A DNA stretch of 46,561 bases, taken from the NCBI GenBank assembly GCA_900541175.1, contig UQIT01000015.1:1-46561 (forward strand). Direction: 5' to 3'. Below, in pieces: positions 34,029-42,529 of this stretch. Positions within the stretch are counted from its first letter, which is position 1. Each line of letters opens with the position of its first letter. The translations under genes were made by a program, and so were the position numbers. A model generated the notes under the pieces. That model saw only the letters and a list, made by a program, of their open reading frames with translations. It was not told where the DNA came from and did no database searches. Source of the DNA: an uncultured Collinsella sp. GTDB taxonomy: Bacteria; Actinomycetota; Coriobacteriia; Coriobacteriales; Coriobacteriaceae.

Positions 34029-35246
34029 ATGGATAGCGATGCCAAGCTGAACATCTTGACTGGGGCCCTGGCTGCTGCCGGGGCCTCGGCATTGGCAATC
34101 GATGCGCGTGGGGACGTCGCGATCTCGACCATGAATGACACGGCGCTTGAGCGGGATGTGGCGGCTTTTGTTGCCGAACGCCTCGACCGTATAGGAGACG
34201 GTGCGCGCCTTGTTATGGGGCGTGCGGGTACGCGCCTGAGCCTGACCGTTCGCCCCACCGAAAAAGAGGGCGGGGGCCTTTGGGTCGTCGTGGTCCGCGA
34301 GGTGCGCGGCGCCGCGGCGCATGCGGGCATCGAGTGGCTCAACGCCGACGAAGTTGAGGCCCGCTACGAATCGAGTGCGTACGGCATCGTTGAGGGGGCG
34401 GCCTCGGTGGCTGCGCCGGTTGCCGAGAGCTATGCGCGCGGCGTGCCCCTTATGCTCGAGGGCGAGCTTGGCGCGGGTCAGGTCGAGATTGCCAAGCGCC
34501 TCTATCTGGCTGGCCCTTTTGTCGATCAACCCTTTGTTTCCGTCGCGCTCGATGAACTCACCGATCGCGGTTGGCGCCATGTGCTCAAAAGCTCCGAATC
34601 GCCGCTGTTCCAAACGGGGCTGACACTTTGCATTGAGGGCTGGAATGCGGTTGGCCCCCAGCGCCTCCGCGAGCTCGTTTCCACGATGGCCGACACCGCG
34701 TTGGCGACGCGCTGCCATGTGGTGCTGACGGCGAATGACATGCCGGGCGGCAGCGAAAGTGATCAAGCCGCCTTTGTGACCGAGCGCTTCGCCTGTGCGG
34801 TGAGCGTGGCGCCGGCAATCGCCGAGCAGGGAGCCGCGTCGACGAAGGTCGCGCGCTATTTGGAATATCTCGCTGATGCATTTGGGACGGCAGCGCCCAC
34901 GCTGTCTGCCGCGGCGACGAAGACGCTCGATGCTTACCGCTGGCCGCGCAATTATCTGCAGCTCCGCGAGGTCTCGGAACGACTGTATATATTGGTGGGG
35001 GCGGGCACGGTGGGCCGCGCTGTGGCGGAGGAAGTGCTCGCCCAAGAGGACGTGATTAAGACCGCAACCTTTGGCGCCCCGACGCTCGAAAGTGACCTGT
35101 ATATCCTGCGACCGCTGGCCGATACCGAGCGAGATATCGCGCATCTGGTTGTAGATCATCTCCACGGCAACCGGACTCGTGCGGCAGAGGTGCTGGGTAT
35201 AAGCCGTACAACGCTGTGGCGCTTGCTGAAGGACGATGACCGTTGA
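34029..35246 (+). CDS. Degenerate NtrC-type (AAA+/Fis) transcriptional regulator
   Basis: A 405-aa protein with an N-terminal sensor-like region (1-130), a central domain aligned in order with sigma-54 activator AAA+ domains, and a Fis-type helix-turn-helix at the end (HLHGNRTRAAEVLGISRTTLWRLLK). The Walker A site reads GELGAGQV at 145-152, so the invariant Lys is replaced by Gln. The Walker B region reads LTLCIEGWN instead of a hydrophobic-DE motif, and no GAFTGA loop is visible. RWPRNYLQLREV stands for the usual WPGNVRELRN. It probably binds DNA but cannot hydrolyse ATP or open sigma-54 promoters. It may work like TyrR, with sigma-70. Confidence 0.75.
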   Translation: MDSDAKLNILTGALAAAGASALAIDARGDVAISTMNDTALERDVAAFVAERLDRIGDGARLVMGRAGTRLSLTVRPTEKEGGGLWVVVVREVRGAAAHAGIEWLNADEVEARYESSAYGIVEGAASVAAPVAESYARGVPLMLEGELGAGQVEIAKRLYLAGPFVDQPFVSVALDELTDRGWRHVLKSSESPLFQTGLTLCIEGWNAVGPQRLRELVSTMADTALATRCHVVLTANDMPGGSESDQAAFVTERFACAVSVAPAIAEQGAASTKVARYLEYLADAFGTAAPTLSAAATKTLDAYRWPRNYLQLREVSERLYILVGAGTVGRAVAEEVLAQEDVIKTATFGAPTLESDLYILRPLADTERDIAHLVVDHLHGNRTRAAEVLGISRTTLWRLLKDDDR

Positions 35247-35330
35247 GCGAGGCGCCCGTGACCGCGCGCGACGCGTGTGCTACAGTCCAAAGCGTTATTG
35301 TTTCGATTTGGTTACGGCGTGCGAGGGCAT

Positions 35331-35906
35331 ATGGCTGAGACTTCAAAACCGAGCCGCAGAAGGCGGAGTGCCGCGCCGGTCAACCGACGCACAACATCGG
35401 TGACGTGGGGTAAACACGCCTCGGGGTTTGATGGCTCGTTCAGGCGCACTAAATACGGCTATCCTTCGGCAAGCGCCCGCTTGGCAATGCAGGCAGAGTC
35501 CTCGCTGTGGGGCCGCAAACGCGTGGTGGGCTCAAAGCTCAAGCACGACGGCACGCTTGGTTACATCAGTCGCGGGGCGGCTCGCCGCAGCGGGCTCAAC
35601 CCGGCTGGTTGGCATCGTTATGTGCCGATCGTGGCCGTCGTTGCAGTGATCGTCATCGCACTCGCCGCGCTCGGCTACGCCGGCGGTGGCGCCAACTTGG
35701 ACGCAGTGTTTAAATCGCCCGAGCTCGCGCATGCAGGCACAGAAGTTGTCGAGGGCGCTCAGACCCAGACGGGCGTCGCACCCCAGCGCGGCATCGTCGC
35801 GGCGGCCTCCACCATCGCCGATGCTCAAAAGGACGAAGACAAGCAAGGCGACGACGCCGAAACGGCCCAAGCAAATGAAACGGCAACAACTCCATCGGCG
35901 GGATAA
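35331..35906 (+). CDS. Hypothetical single-pass membrane protein, 191 aa
   Basis: I do not recognise a family. The N-terminal half is basic and Ser/Arg-rich (KPSRRRRSAAPVNRRTTS) with Gly/Tyr segments. One strong hydrophobic helix follows (about 101-120, VPIVAVVAVIVIALAALGYA), then an acidic, Ala/Thr/Gln-rich tail likely outside the membrane. The ATG at 35331 has GAGGG before it; the open frame to 35277 lacks a good site. It follows the degenerate regulator gene by 84 bp and may be co-transcribed. Confidence 0.65.
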   Translation: MAETSKPSRRRRSAAPVNRRTTSVTWGKHASGFDGSFRRTKYGYPSASARLAMQAESSLWGRKRVVGSKLKHDGTLGYISRGAARRSGLNPAGWHRYVPIVAVVAVIVIALAALGYAGGGANLDAVFKSPELAHAGTEVVEGAQTQTGVAPQRGIVAAASTIADAQKDEDKQGDDAETAQANETATTPSAG

Positions 35907-35970
35907 GTTGCGAGTGGGGCAGCTAAAATAGCCCCGTCCCAAATTAGCCACCCCCGCTGACGCTCCTGGG

Positions 35971-36492
35971 TTACCTTACGTAGATGATGTTGTCGCGGCG
36001 CGGTTTTGCCTCGGGTAGCGTGTCCTCGGCGTAGCCAAGAATGCAGTTACCGACACCGCGCAGGCTGCCGTCGGCGGGCAGGCCCCAGCTGGCCAGCAGC
36101 TCCAGGCCCTCGGGCGAGTCAAAGACCTCATGCGCGCGGTGAATCCAGCACGAATCGACACCCAGTGCATAGGCGGCGTTGAGCAAGTTGCCCATGGCGA
36201 GCGAGCCGTCTTCCAGATGGGTGGGCACGCTGCGGTCAACCAGCACCACCACAACGGTCTTGGCACCGTAGAAGGGGTCGCTGTTGCTGCCCATGACCTG
36301 GGCGTTGAGCTGTGAGAGACGCTCGACGGTCGCGGGGTCGGTGACGGCGACAAATGTCACCGGCTGGCGGCCCATGCCGCTCGGTGCATATTGGCCGGCT
36401 TCGATAATACGTGCAAGCTTTTCAGCCTCGACGGGACGATCGCTGTAGTTGCGGCAGCTGCGACGGTGAATGAGTGCTTCGATAGTCTCCAT
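35971..36492 (-). CDS. Nitroreductase-family protein
   Basis: An FMN-dependent NAD(P)H oxidoreductase of 173 aa. The N-terminal METIEALIHRRSCRNYSDRPVE contains the RRS(C/V)R-x-Y/F FMN motif. APSGMGRQPVTFVAV, DGSLAMGNLLNAAYALGVDSCWIHR and a C-terminal LGYAEDTLPEAKPRRDNIIYVR segment follow. The start at 36492 has AAGGAGA at good spacing; the longer frame to 36588 is rejected. The physiological substrate is unknown. Confidence 0.88.
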   Translation of the reverse strand: METIEALIHRRSCRNYSDRPVEAEKLARIIEAGQYAPSGMGRQPVTFVAVTDPATVERLSQLNAQVMGSNSDPFYGAKTVVVVLVDRSVPTHLEDGSLAMGNLLNAAYALGVDSCWIHRAHEVFDSPEGLELLASWGLPADGSLRGVGNCILGYAEDTLPEAKPRRDNIIYVR

Positions 36493-36786
36493 GGTGTCTC
36501 CTTGCGGTGGCGTTGCAGATGTCCCGTTCATACCCGTCGGGCTCAAACGATAGACGGTCAATTGCCCGGCCAAAAGGATAGATTCCAATTGGGAAAGTAG
36601 GTTTGCATAAAAGTACCTTCAGAATGTGACAAACCAATGGGATGGTTAAACGTTTTATCCCGTCTACCCTGCGGCTTTTTACCACTTGCCTAAATGACGA
36701 ACGCATAACCTCTGATAAAGGTTTTACTAAAGGAGTACCAACGTTTATCAATGCGCCGTGGTGGCGCCGGGCCAGGAGGTAACATC

Positions 36787-37077
36787 ATGTTCCAGGCTGG
36801 AGATGTCGTCGAGACCGACTTCGAAGGATTTCTGAAGCTGCTGCGTTCCAAGACGCGCGCTTTCGTGTCGATCAACGACCACGAGTACTACATCACGCAC
36901 ACCGATGGCTATTGGCGTGTTCAGGATTGCGAGGCCCTCAACGACAAGGGCCACTTTACTGACTGCTCCGAGCTGGTCAACACGGTCTGCGAGGTCGTCG
37001 AGCTGCCGTGGATTGCCGGCAAGAGCCTGCATGACAGCTTCTCGGGCGCTACGGTCTATGAGGCCGTCGCCGCTTAA
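36787..37077 (+). CDS. Hypothetical small protein, 96 aa
   Basis: No family recognised. The ATG at 36787 has a near-perfect AGGAGG seven bases upstream, and a terminator follows, so it is very likely expressed. The sequence (MFQAGDVVETDFEGFLKLLR, VSINDHEYYITHTDGYWRVQDCEALNDKGHFTDCSELVNTVCEVVELPW) is soluble, aromatic-rich and slightly acidic, with no signal peptide. It has three cysteines but no clear metal motif. The 294-bp gap before it is AT-richer and holds no other gene. Confidence 0.75.
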   Translation: MFQAGDVVETDFEGFLKLLRSKTRAFVSINDHEYYITHTDGYWRVQDCEALNDKGHFTDCSELVNTVCEVVELPWIAGKSLHDSFSGATVYEAVAA

Positions 37078-37104
37078 CAGGCAATAAAACTCGATTTTCA
37101 CGTG

Positions 37105-37138
37105 ACCGCTGGCGCCGCCCCCGCGCCGGCGGTCTTTT
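37105..37138 (+). terminator. Intrinsic terminator of the small hypothetical gene
   Basis: An 11-bp stem (37105-37115 with 37123-37133), a seven-base C-rich loop, then CTTTTT. Confidence 0.88.
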
Positions 37139-37182
37139 TCTGCCGATAGGCCGTAAAAATGCACGCATTTGCGGAGAGCCTG

Positions 37183-37244
37183 TTGACGATAGTCAAAACT
37201 CGGACTAATCTAGAGACACATAATTGGTCAAAAATCGGACAATT
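37183..37244 (+). promoter_or_regulatory. Promoter and candidate MarR operator
   Basis: TTGACG (37183-37188) and TAATCT (37206-37211) are spaced 17 bp. TTGAC-GATA-GTCAA (37183-37196) is a perfect inverted repeat on the -35 box. AATTGGTC (37222-37229) and GGACAATT (37237-37244) form a second, partly inverted pair between promoter and start codon. Autorepression by the adjacent MarR protein is likely. Confidence 0.65.
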
Positions 37245-37258
37245 GAATGGTGGGATAG

Positions 37259-37759
37259 ATGAATAGTGCGGTTACGCTGGTCGACTTCGACCGGTTGCTC
37301 AATGGACTCGACCATATCTATTCGGAGTTCTCGCGCGCCTGCGGCCTTTCGGACTGCGCCTATTGGATGCTCGTCGACACCAGCACGGCGGGCGGCAGTA
37401 TTGCCGTAAGCCGTCTGACAAGCGAATGGTTCTACAGCAAGCAGACCATCAACTCGGCAATTAAAACCTTGACGGCGCGGGGCTTCGCAACGTTGGAGTT
37501 TGCCGAAGGCAGCCGTAAGAACAAGGTTGTGAGCCTGACCGAAGAGGGCAGGCGATTTGCCGAGCGTTATGCGCTGCCGGCACTCAAGGCCGAGCAGCGA
37601 GCCTTTGGCGCGCTTGAGCCATGTGAGCAGCGCGAGATTATGCGCTTGATCGGCAAATTCTCTCAGGTGCTCGGCGATGAGTGCGATGCCTTTAAGCAGC
37701 ATATCGCTGCCGAGAGCCAAGCCGAGAATCAAGGTGAGGGGGAGTCGTGCGACTGTTAA
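37259..37759 (+). CDS. MarR-family transcriptional regulator
   Basis: A 166-aa winged-helix regulator. A dimerisation helix at the N-terminus is followed by SRLTSEWFYSKQTINSAIKTLTARGFATLEFAEGSRKNKVVSLTEEG, the usual recognition helix and wing. It overlaps the first ABC exporter gene by 13 bases and so heads the operon. MarR proteins in this position usually repress an exporter in response to small phenolic or toxic ligands; the ligand is unknown here. Confidence 0.9.
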   Translation: MNSAVTLVDFDRLLNGLDHIYSEFSRACGLSDCAYWMLVDTSTAGGSIAVSRLTSEWFYSKQTINSAIKTLTARGFATLEFAEGSRKNKVVSLTEEGRRFAERYALPALKAEQRAFGALEPCEQREIMRLIGKFSQVLGDECDAFKQHIAAESQAENQGEGESCDC

Positions 37760-39483
37760 TGAGGTTTCTAAAGCCATATCGAGGGCTTGTCGCAGTGACG
37801 CTGCTGGTGCTGCTGGTGGATAACGTCGGTACGCTGTTGGTTCCCACGATGCTGGCGAACATGGTCAACACCGGTATTACCACGGGCGATGTCGACTACA
37901 TTTTACGCAACGGCCTATACATGTTTATCGCGACCAGCATGGCTAGCGGCGGTACGGTGCTGGGCTGCTATCTTTCGGCGCGCCTGGCCGCCAACGTGGC
38001 TTGCGATATCCGCAATGCCGTGTACGACAAATCGCTCGAGCTCGCGGCCAGCGATTTTGAGCGCTTTGGCACCGGATCGATGATCACGCGCTCGCTCAAC
38101 GACATCAACGTGATTCAGCAGGCGATTCTGCAGACGATTCAGCTGGTGCTGCCCGTGCCTTTTTTGGCTGTGGCGGGCATCATCTTCGCCTGGTTTATCG
38201 ATCCCGCCATGGGCACGCTTCTGGGCGTAGTCGTTGCGATTGTGCTGGTGGCGGCGGTCTTTACGGTTGCCAACGCGGCGCCGATTTTTATGCGCCTACA
38301 GGGCTTTATCGACCGCATGAACGTGGTGCTGCGCGAAAATATTGTGGGCGTGCGCGTCATCCGTGCGTTTAACAAGGAGCGCCACGAGGAACGGCGTCTG
38401 GACGAGGTGTTTAGCGAATACGCCGCCAACGCCATCAAAGTCAACCACCTGTTTGTGGGCCTCGACAGCTCAAGCTTCTTTTTGATGAACATCGCCGAGG
38501 TGGCGGTGCTGTGGGTGGGCGGCAACCGCGTAGGTGCCCACGCCATGCAGATTGCGAGTATCTCGGCGGTGCTGGAGTATGCAATTCTGATCCTGTTCTT
38601 TGTGATGATGGCCCAGATGGTGGTGCTGACGCTTCCGCGTGCTGCCGCGTGCCTGAACCGTGCGCAGCAGGTGTTGGAGATTGAGCCGAGCATCGTCGAT
38701 GGCGAGCGCACGCTGGATGACGGGGCGCGCGAGCCCCAAGACGAAGCCGATGCGGTGGCCGTGTTCGACCACATGTCGTTTCGCTTTGACGATGCCGACG
38801 AGGACACCCTGTGCGATCTGAGCTTTGCCTGCCGTCGCGGTCAGACGACTGCGATCGTTGGCTCGACAGGCTCGGGCAAATCGACGGTGGCAAAGCTTCT
38901 GCTGCGCTTCCACGATGCCACCAAGGGCTCCATTCGCCTGAATGGTGTGGACCTGCGCGAGCTTACGCAAGACGAAATCCGCGGGCGCATTGCCTATGTG
39001 CCGCAGAAGGCGTGGCTGTTCTCGGGCACGGTGGCGAGCAACCTTCGCTTTGGTAACGAAGGCGCGACCGAGGGCGACATGCTTCACGCGCTCCAGGTTG
39101 CCCAGAGCACCTTTGTGCTCGATCAGCCGCAGGGGCTCGATACCCCGGTGGCGCAGGGCGGCACGAACTTTTCAGGCGGCCAGCGCCAGCGCCTGGCCAT
39201 TGCTCGCGCGCTCATGAAGCAGGCCGATCTGTACATCTTCGATGACAGTTTTTCGGCCCTGGACTTTAAGACCGATGCGGCCCTGCGCCATGCATTGCAA
39301 GACGAGACGCGTGACGCTGCGGTGCTCATCATCGCGCAGCGCATCTCGACGATCTTGCACGCCGACCAGATCGTCGTGCTCAAGGATGGCGAGGTTGTGG
39401 GTCTGGGCACGCATGGCGAGCTTATGGAAACCTGCGAGGTGTACCGCGCCATCGCGGAATCGCAGATGAAGGGAGGTGAGTAG
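37747..39483 (+). CDS. ABC exporter half-transporter, subunit 1 (degenerate ATP site)
   Basis: A type IV (multidrug/lipid-like) ABC exporter subunit of 578 aa, with a six-helix membrane domain (about 1-310) and a C-terminal ATPase. Walker A is GSTGSGKST at 372-380 and the signature FSGGQRQR starts at 475. The Walker B reads LYIFDDSFSALD, with Asp where the catalytic Glu should be. The GTG start at 37747 has GAGGGGGA five bases upstream; an ATG at 37759 lacks one. It pairs with the next gene, whose Glu is intact, giving a heterodimer with one non-hydrolysing site. Confidence 0.92.
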   Translation: MRLLMRFLKPYRGLVAVTLLVLLVDNVGTLLVPTMLANMVNTGITTGDVDYILRNGLYMFIATSMASGGTVLGCYLSARLAANVACDIRNAVYDKSLELAASDFERFGTGSMITRSLNDINVIQQAILQTIQLVLPVPFLAVAGIIFAWFIDPAMGTLLGVVVAIVLVAAVFTVANAAPIFMRLQGFIDRMNVVLRENIVGVRVIRAFNKERHEERRLDEVFSEYAANAIKVNHLFVGLDSSSFFLMNIAEVAVLWVGGNRVGAHAMQIASISAVLEYAILILFFVMMAQMVVLTLPRAAACLNRAQQVLEIEPSIVDGERTLDDGAREPQDEADAVAVFDHMSFRFDDADEDTLCDLSFACRRGQTTAIVGSTGSGKSTVAKLLLRFHDATKGSIRLNGVDLRELTQDEIRGRIAYVPQKAWLFSGTVASNLRFGNEGATEGDMLHALQVAQSTFVLDQPQGLDTPVAQGGTNFSGGQRQRLAIARALMKQADLYIFDDSFSALDFKTDAALRHALQDETRDAAVLIIAQRISTILHADQIVVLKDGEVVGLGTHGELMETCEVYRAIAESQMKGGE

Positions 39484-39484
39484 C

Positions 39485-41491
39485 ATGACCGAGGAGCTCA
39501 AGAAGCAGGGCGGCGTTGATGACGCCGCTGCCGCGGGACTGGTCGAGGAAACGGCTGCCGCGTCGACCGAGCTGGATGACGCCGCCAAGGCTGCAGCCGA
39601 GCGCGAGGCTCGCCGCCAAGCGCTCTACGAGGAAAACGAACGTGCCGAGGACGAGCGCGCCCGCGCCGAGGCAGAGCGTATGCGCGACGTGGACGACGAA
39701 GACGAGGACGAGACGCCTCGGGATACCTGGGCGACTGTGCGCCGCCTGTGGAGTGAGGCTGCCGGCGACCATTGGCGCTTCTATATCGTGTTCGCGAGCA
39801 TTGTGTTCTATGTCATCTTTAACACTGCCGCGCCGGCATATAGCGCCCGCGTGATCGATGAGCTGTGGGGCCACATTCAGGTAGCGTTTGTCAACAACGC
39901 CACCTTCAGCATCACCTGGGAGAACTGCGGCAGGACTATCTTCATCTACTTTTTGATTTGGACGGCCGCCGCTTCGTTCTACGCGCTCCAGAGCTTTTTG
40001 ATGTCGAGCGTGGCCGAACGCCTCAATCTGTGCCTGCGCAACCGCATCGCGCAAAAGCTCAACCGTCTGCCGCTCGCCTATTTTGACGCGCATCGTCCCG
40101 GCGAGGTCGTCAGCCGCGCGACCAACGACCTGGACAAGATGTCCGAGAGCATGCAGCGCGGATTGCTGCAGCTGCTCGTGTCGATCGGCACGGTTGTTGG
40201 TGCTGTGAGCGTGATGTTCGTGTTCAGCGTGCAGCTTACGCTCGTCTTTCTGTTCTTTACGGCACTGTCGCTGCTGGTGACGAAGGTCGTCTCGCGCCGC
40301 ACACACGATGTGACGGGCGAGCGCCAGGAGTGGGTGTCAAAGATTACGAGTGCGGTTGAGGAAGGCTACTCGGGCCGTCTGGTGATTCGCGCGTTCAACC
40401 GTGAGCGCCAGAGTTCTGCCGAGGTGCACCAGGCCTCGGGCGAGCTGGCACGCGTGAGTGCCAAGGCCGACTTCATGATTAACGCCGTCGGCCCCGCGGT
40501 GCGCTTTATCGGCCGTTTGGCGCAGATCGTGATCGCGCTCGTGGGCTGCAGCATGCTGGTTGCCGGTCACATGACCGTCGGCGTGTTCCAGGCGTTCTTC
40601 CAGTTTATCTACGAGGCGTCCGAACCCATGACGCAGCTGTCGTTTACCTTTAACTCGCTGCAGAGCGCGCTGGCGAGCGCCGAGCGCGTGTTCGACCTGC
40701 TCGATGAGCCCGAGATGGAGGCCGATCCGCTGCCGGACAAGGCCGCCAAGCTGCCGGGTCGCGTGGAGGGCCGCGTCTCCTTTGAGCATGTGCGCTTTGG
40801 TTATTCGCCCGACAAGCCGCTTATGCGCGACGTGTCGTTTACCGCCGAGCCGGGCCAGAAGATTGCCGTGGTGGGAACCACGGGCGCAGGCAAGACGACG
40901 CTCATCAACCTGCTCATGCGCTTCTACGAGATTGACGGCGGGCGTATTACGCTCGACGGCGTGGATACGAGCCGCATGGATCGCGGCGAGCTACGGCAGC
41001 AGTTTGGCATGGTGCTGCAGGACGCCTGGCTGTTCGACGGCACGATTGCCGAAAACATCGCCTACGGCTGCCCCGAGGCAACGCGCGACGAAATTGTGGC
41101 CGCGGCTCGTGCCGCGCAGGTTGACTTCTTTGTGCGCACCATGCCGCAGGGCTACGACACGCGCGTGGCCAACGATGCCGAAAGCATCAGCCAGGGCCAG
41201 CGTCAGCTGCTGACCATCGCACGCGTGCTGCTCAACAACCCGGCGATTCTCATCCTGGACGAGGCGACCTCAAGCGTGGACACGCGTACCGAGCTTGCCA
41301 TCGGCCGTGCCATGGATGCGCTTATGCGCGGGCGCACGAGCTTTGTGATCGCACACCGCCTGTCGACGATCGTGGACGCCGACCTGATCTTGGTCATGGA
41401 TCACGGCAACATTATCGAGCAGGGCACGCATAAGGAGCTGCTGGCTGCCGAGGGTGCCTACGCCGACCTCTATCTGAGCCAGTTCGCATAA
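39485..41491 (+). CDS. ABC exporter half-transporter, subunit 2
   Basis: The partner of the preceding subunit, 668 aa. It begins with an unusual acidic, Ala/Glu/Arg-rich cytoplasmic tail of about 85 residues, before a six-helix membrane domain (about 100-400) and the ATPase. Walker A is GTTGAGKTT starting at 464, the signature is ISQGQRQLLTIARVL (SQGQ instead of SGGQ), and Walker B is LILDEATSSVD with the catalytic Glu. GGGAGG lies eight bases before the ATG, inside the end of the upstream gene. The substrate cannot be inferred. Confidence 0.93.
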   Translation: MTEELKKQGGVDDAAAAGLVEETAAASTELDDAAKAAAEREARRQALYEENERAEDERARAEAERMRDVDDEDEDETPRDTWATVRRLWSEAAGDHWRFYIVFASIVFYVIFNTAAPAYSARVIDELWGHIQVAFVNNATFSITWENCGRTIFIYFLIWTAAASFYALQSFLMSSVAERLNLCLRNRIAQKLNRLPLAYFDAHRPGEVVSRATNDLDKMSESMQRGLLQLLVSIGTVVGAVSVMFVFSVQLTLVFLFFTALSLLVTKVVSRRTHDVTGERQEWVSKITSAVEEGYSGRLVIRAFNRERQSSAEVHQASGELARVSAKADFMINAVGPAVRFIGRLAQIVIALVGCSMLVAGHMTVGVFQAFFQFIYEASEPMTQLSFTFNSLQSALASAERVFDLLDEPEMEADPLPDKAAKLPGRVEGRVSFEHVRFGYSPDKPLMRDVSFTAEPGQKIAVVGTTGAGKTTLINLLMRFYEIDGGRITLDGVDTSRMDRGELRQQFGMVLQDAWLFDGTIAENIAYGCPEATRDEIVAAARAAQVDFFVRTMPQGYDTRVANDAESISQGQRQLLTIARVLLNNPAILILDEATSSVDTRTELAIGRAMDALMRGRTSFVIAHRLSTIVDADLILVMDHGNIIEQGTHKELLAAEGAYADLYLSQFA

Positions 41492-41524
41492 TGTGACAAA
41501 GGGACAGTCTCTTTGCCACATCAC
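41490..41524. repeat. Palindromic repeat TGTGACAAAG...CTTTGCCACA with GGGACAG core
   Basis: The arms TGTGACAAAG and CTTTGCCACA pair around GGACAGTCT. The repeat begins at the stop codon region of the ABC exporter gene and shares the GGGACAG core with the other repeats of the window. Confidence 0.6.
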
Positions 41525-41528
41525 AAAT

Positions 41529-41565
41529 AAGGCGCGCCGGGGATGAATTCCCTGGCGCGCCTTTG
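41529..41565. terminator. Bidirectional terminator between the ABC exporter and cysE
   Basis: AAGGCGCGCC (41529-41538) pairs with GGCGCGCCTT (41554-41563); a T follows on one side and A residues on the other. The genes are convergent. Confidence 0.75.
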
Positions 41566-41601
41566 CGTTGATGCCGATGTCGTTTTGTGCCGCTTGCGTT
41601 C

Positions 41602-42306
41602 CTAGCGTTCGTCCACGAGCTTGGCGACGAGGGCCTTGAGCTCGGCCACCTCTCGCTCGAGTTCCTTGACGCGGCGGGCATTCTCGGTGATGCCCTGGCG
41701 GTTGAGGGCGGACTGCTCGGCGGCGTCATCGGGCATGTACTCGCGATGCTGCTTGGCGTCGAAACTCTCCTCGAACACACGGCAGCCGTTGCGCTTGATG
41801 ATGCGTCCCGGCACGCCCACGACGGTGCAGTTGTCGGGGACGTCCTTAACGACGACCGAGTTGCCGCCGATCTTGACGTTGTTGCCGATGCGGATGTTGC
41901 CGAGCACCTTGGCGCCCGTGCCCACCGTGACATTGTTGCCCAGGGTGGGGTGACGCTTGCCGGTCTCGTTGCCGGTGCCGCCGAGCGTGACGCCCTGGTA
42001 GAGCACACAGTTGTCGCCCACAATGGTGGTCTCGCCGATGACGACGCCCATGGCGTGGTCGATAAAGAAGTGCTTGCCAATCTGCGCGGCAGGGTGAATC
42101 TCGACGCCGGTGATGTGGCGGGTGATTTGCGAGAGCACGCGGGCGAGCGAGCGATGACCGTGCTCCCACAGCCAGTGCTCGGGCACGTGGTTCCACTTGG
42201 CGTGCAGGCCAGGATAGGAAAGAAAGATGACCAGACCGTTTTGCGCGGCGGGGTCCTGCGCCTGGACGGTCTTGATGTCCTCGCGAATGGTATTGATAAA
42301 GCTCAC
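41602..42306 (-). CDS. cysE: Serine O-acetyltransferase
   Basis: It acetylates serine with acetyl-CoA, the first committed step to cysteine. From a GTG start at 42306 (AAGGGAGGG upstream, six-base spacing) the protein is 234 aa. It starts SFINTIREDIKTVQAQDPAAQNG, then has the HEVD-like region HWLWEHGHRSLARVL. A left-handed beta-helix of hexapeptide repeats (IHPAAQIGKHFFIDHAMGVVIGETTIVGDN, VTLGGTG, KRHPTLGNNVTVGTGAKVLGN) follows, and a C-terminal coiled coil (about 195-234). An ATG at 42381 would add 25 residues but has no clear ribosome binding site. cysK is not adjacent. Confidence 0.93.
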   Translation of the reverse strand: MSFINTIREDIKTVQAQDPAAQNGLVIFLSYPGLHAKWNHVPEHWLWEHGHRSLARVLSQITRHITGVEIHPAAQIGKHFFIDHAMGVVIGETTIVGDNCVLYQGVTLGGTGNETGKRHPTLGNNVTVGTGAKVLGNIRIGNNVKIGGNSVVVKDVPDNCTVVGVPGRIIKRNGCRVFEESFDAKQHREYMPDDAAEQSALNRQGITENARRVKELEREVAELKALVAKLVDER

Positions 42307-42529
42307 CGGCCGCCCTCCCTTAGCGCCATGGCAATGCGATTCAATAAAGTATAGCGATTCGCTAGGGATTAAAAAGGACAATCTTGGCGGCTTTGCGCTA
42401 CAAGTGTCAGTTATGCAAACTTGCTGGTAATGGAGTCATGCTTTTGTGGGGTTGCGCACGAGGGGGCACCGCAACCGTATACTGGTCAACTTGGACGTAT
42501 CCGCGCCCACAACTGAGAGGTTTTACTTC

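Noticed and set aside
37094..37106. Second parS-like site around TTTTCACGTGACC
   Set aside because: Only the central CACGTG and a few flanking bases match; about 10 of 16 positions agree, which is expected by chance.
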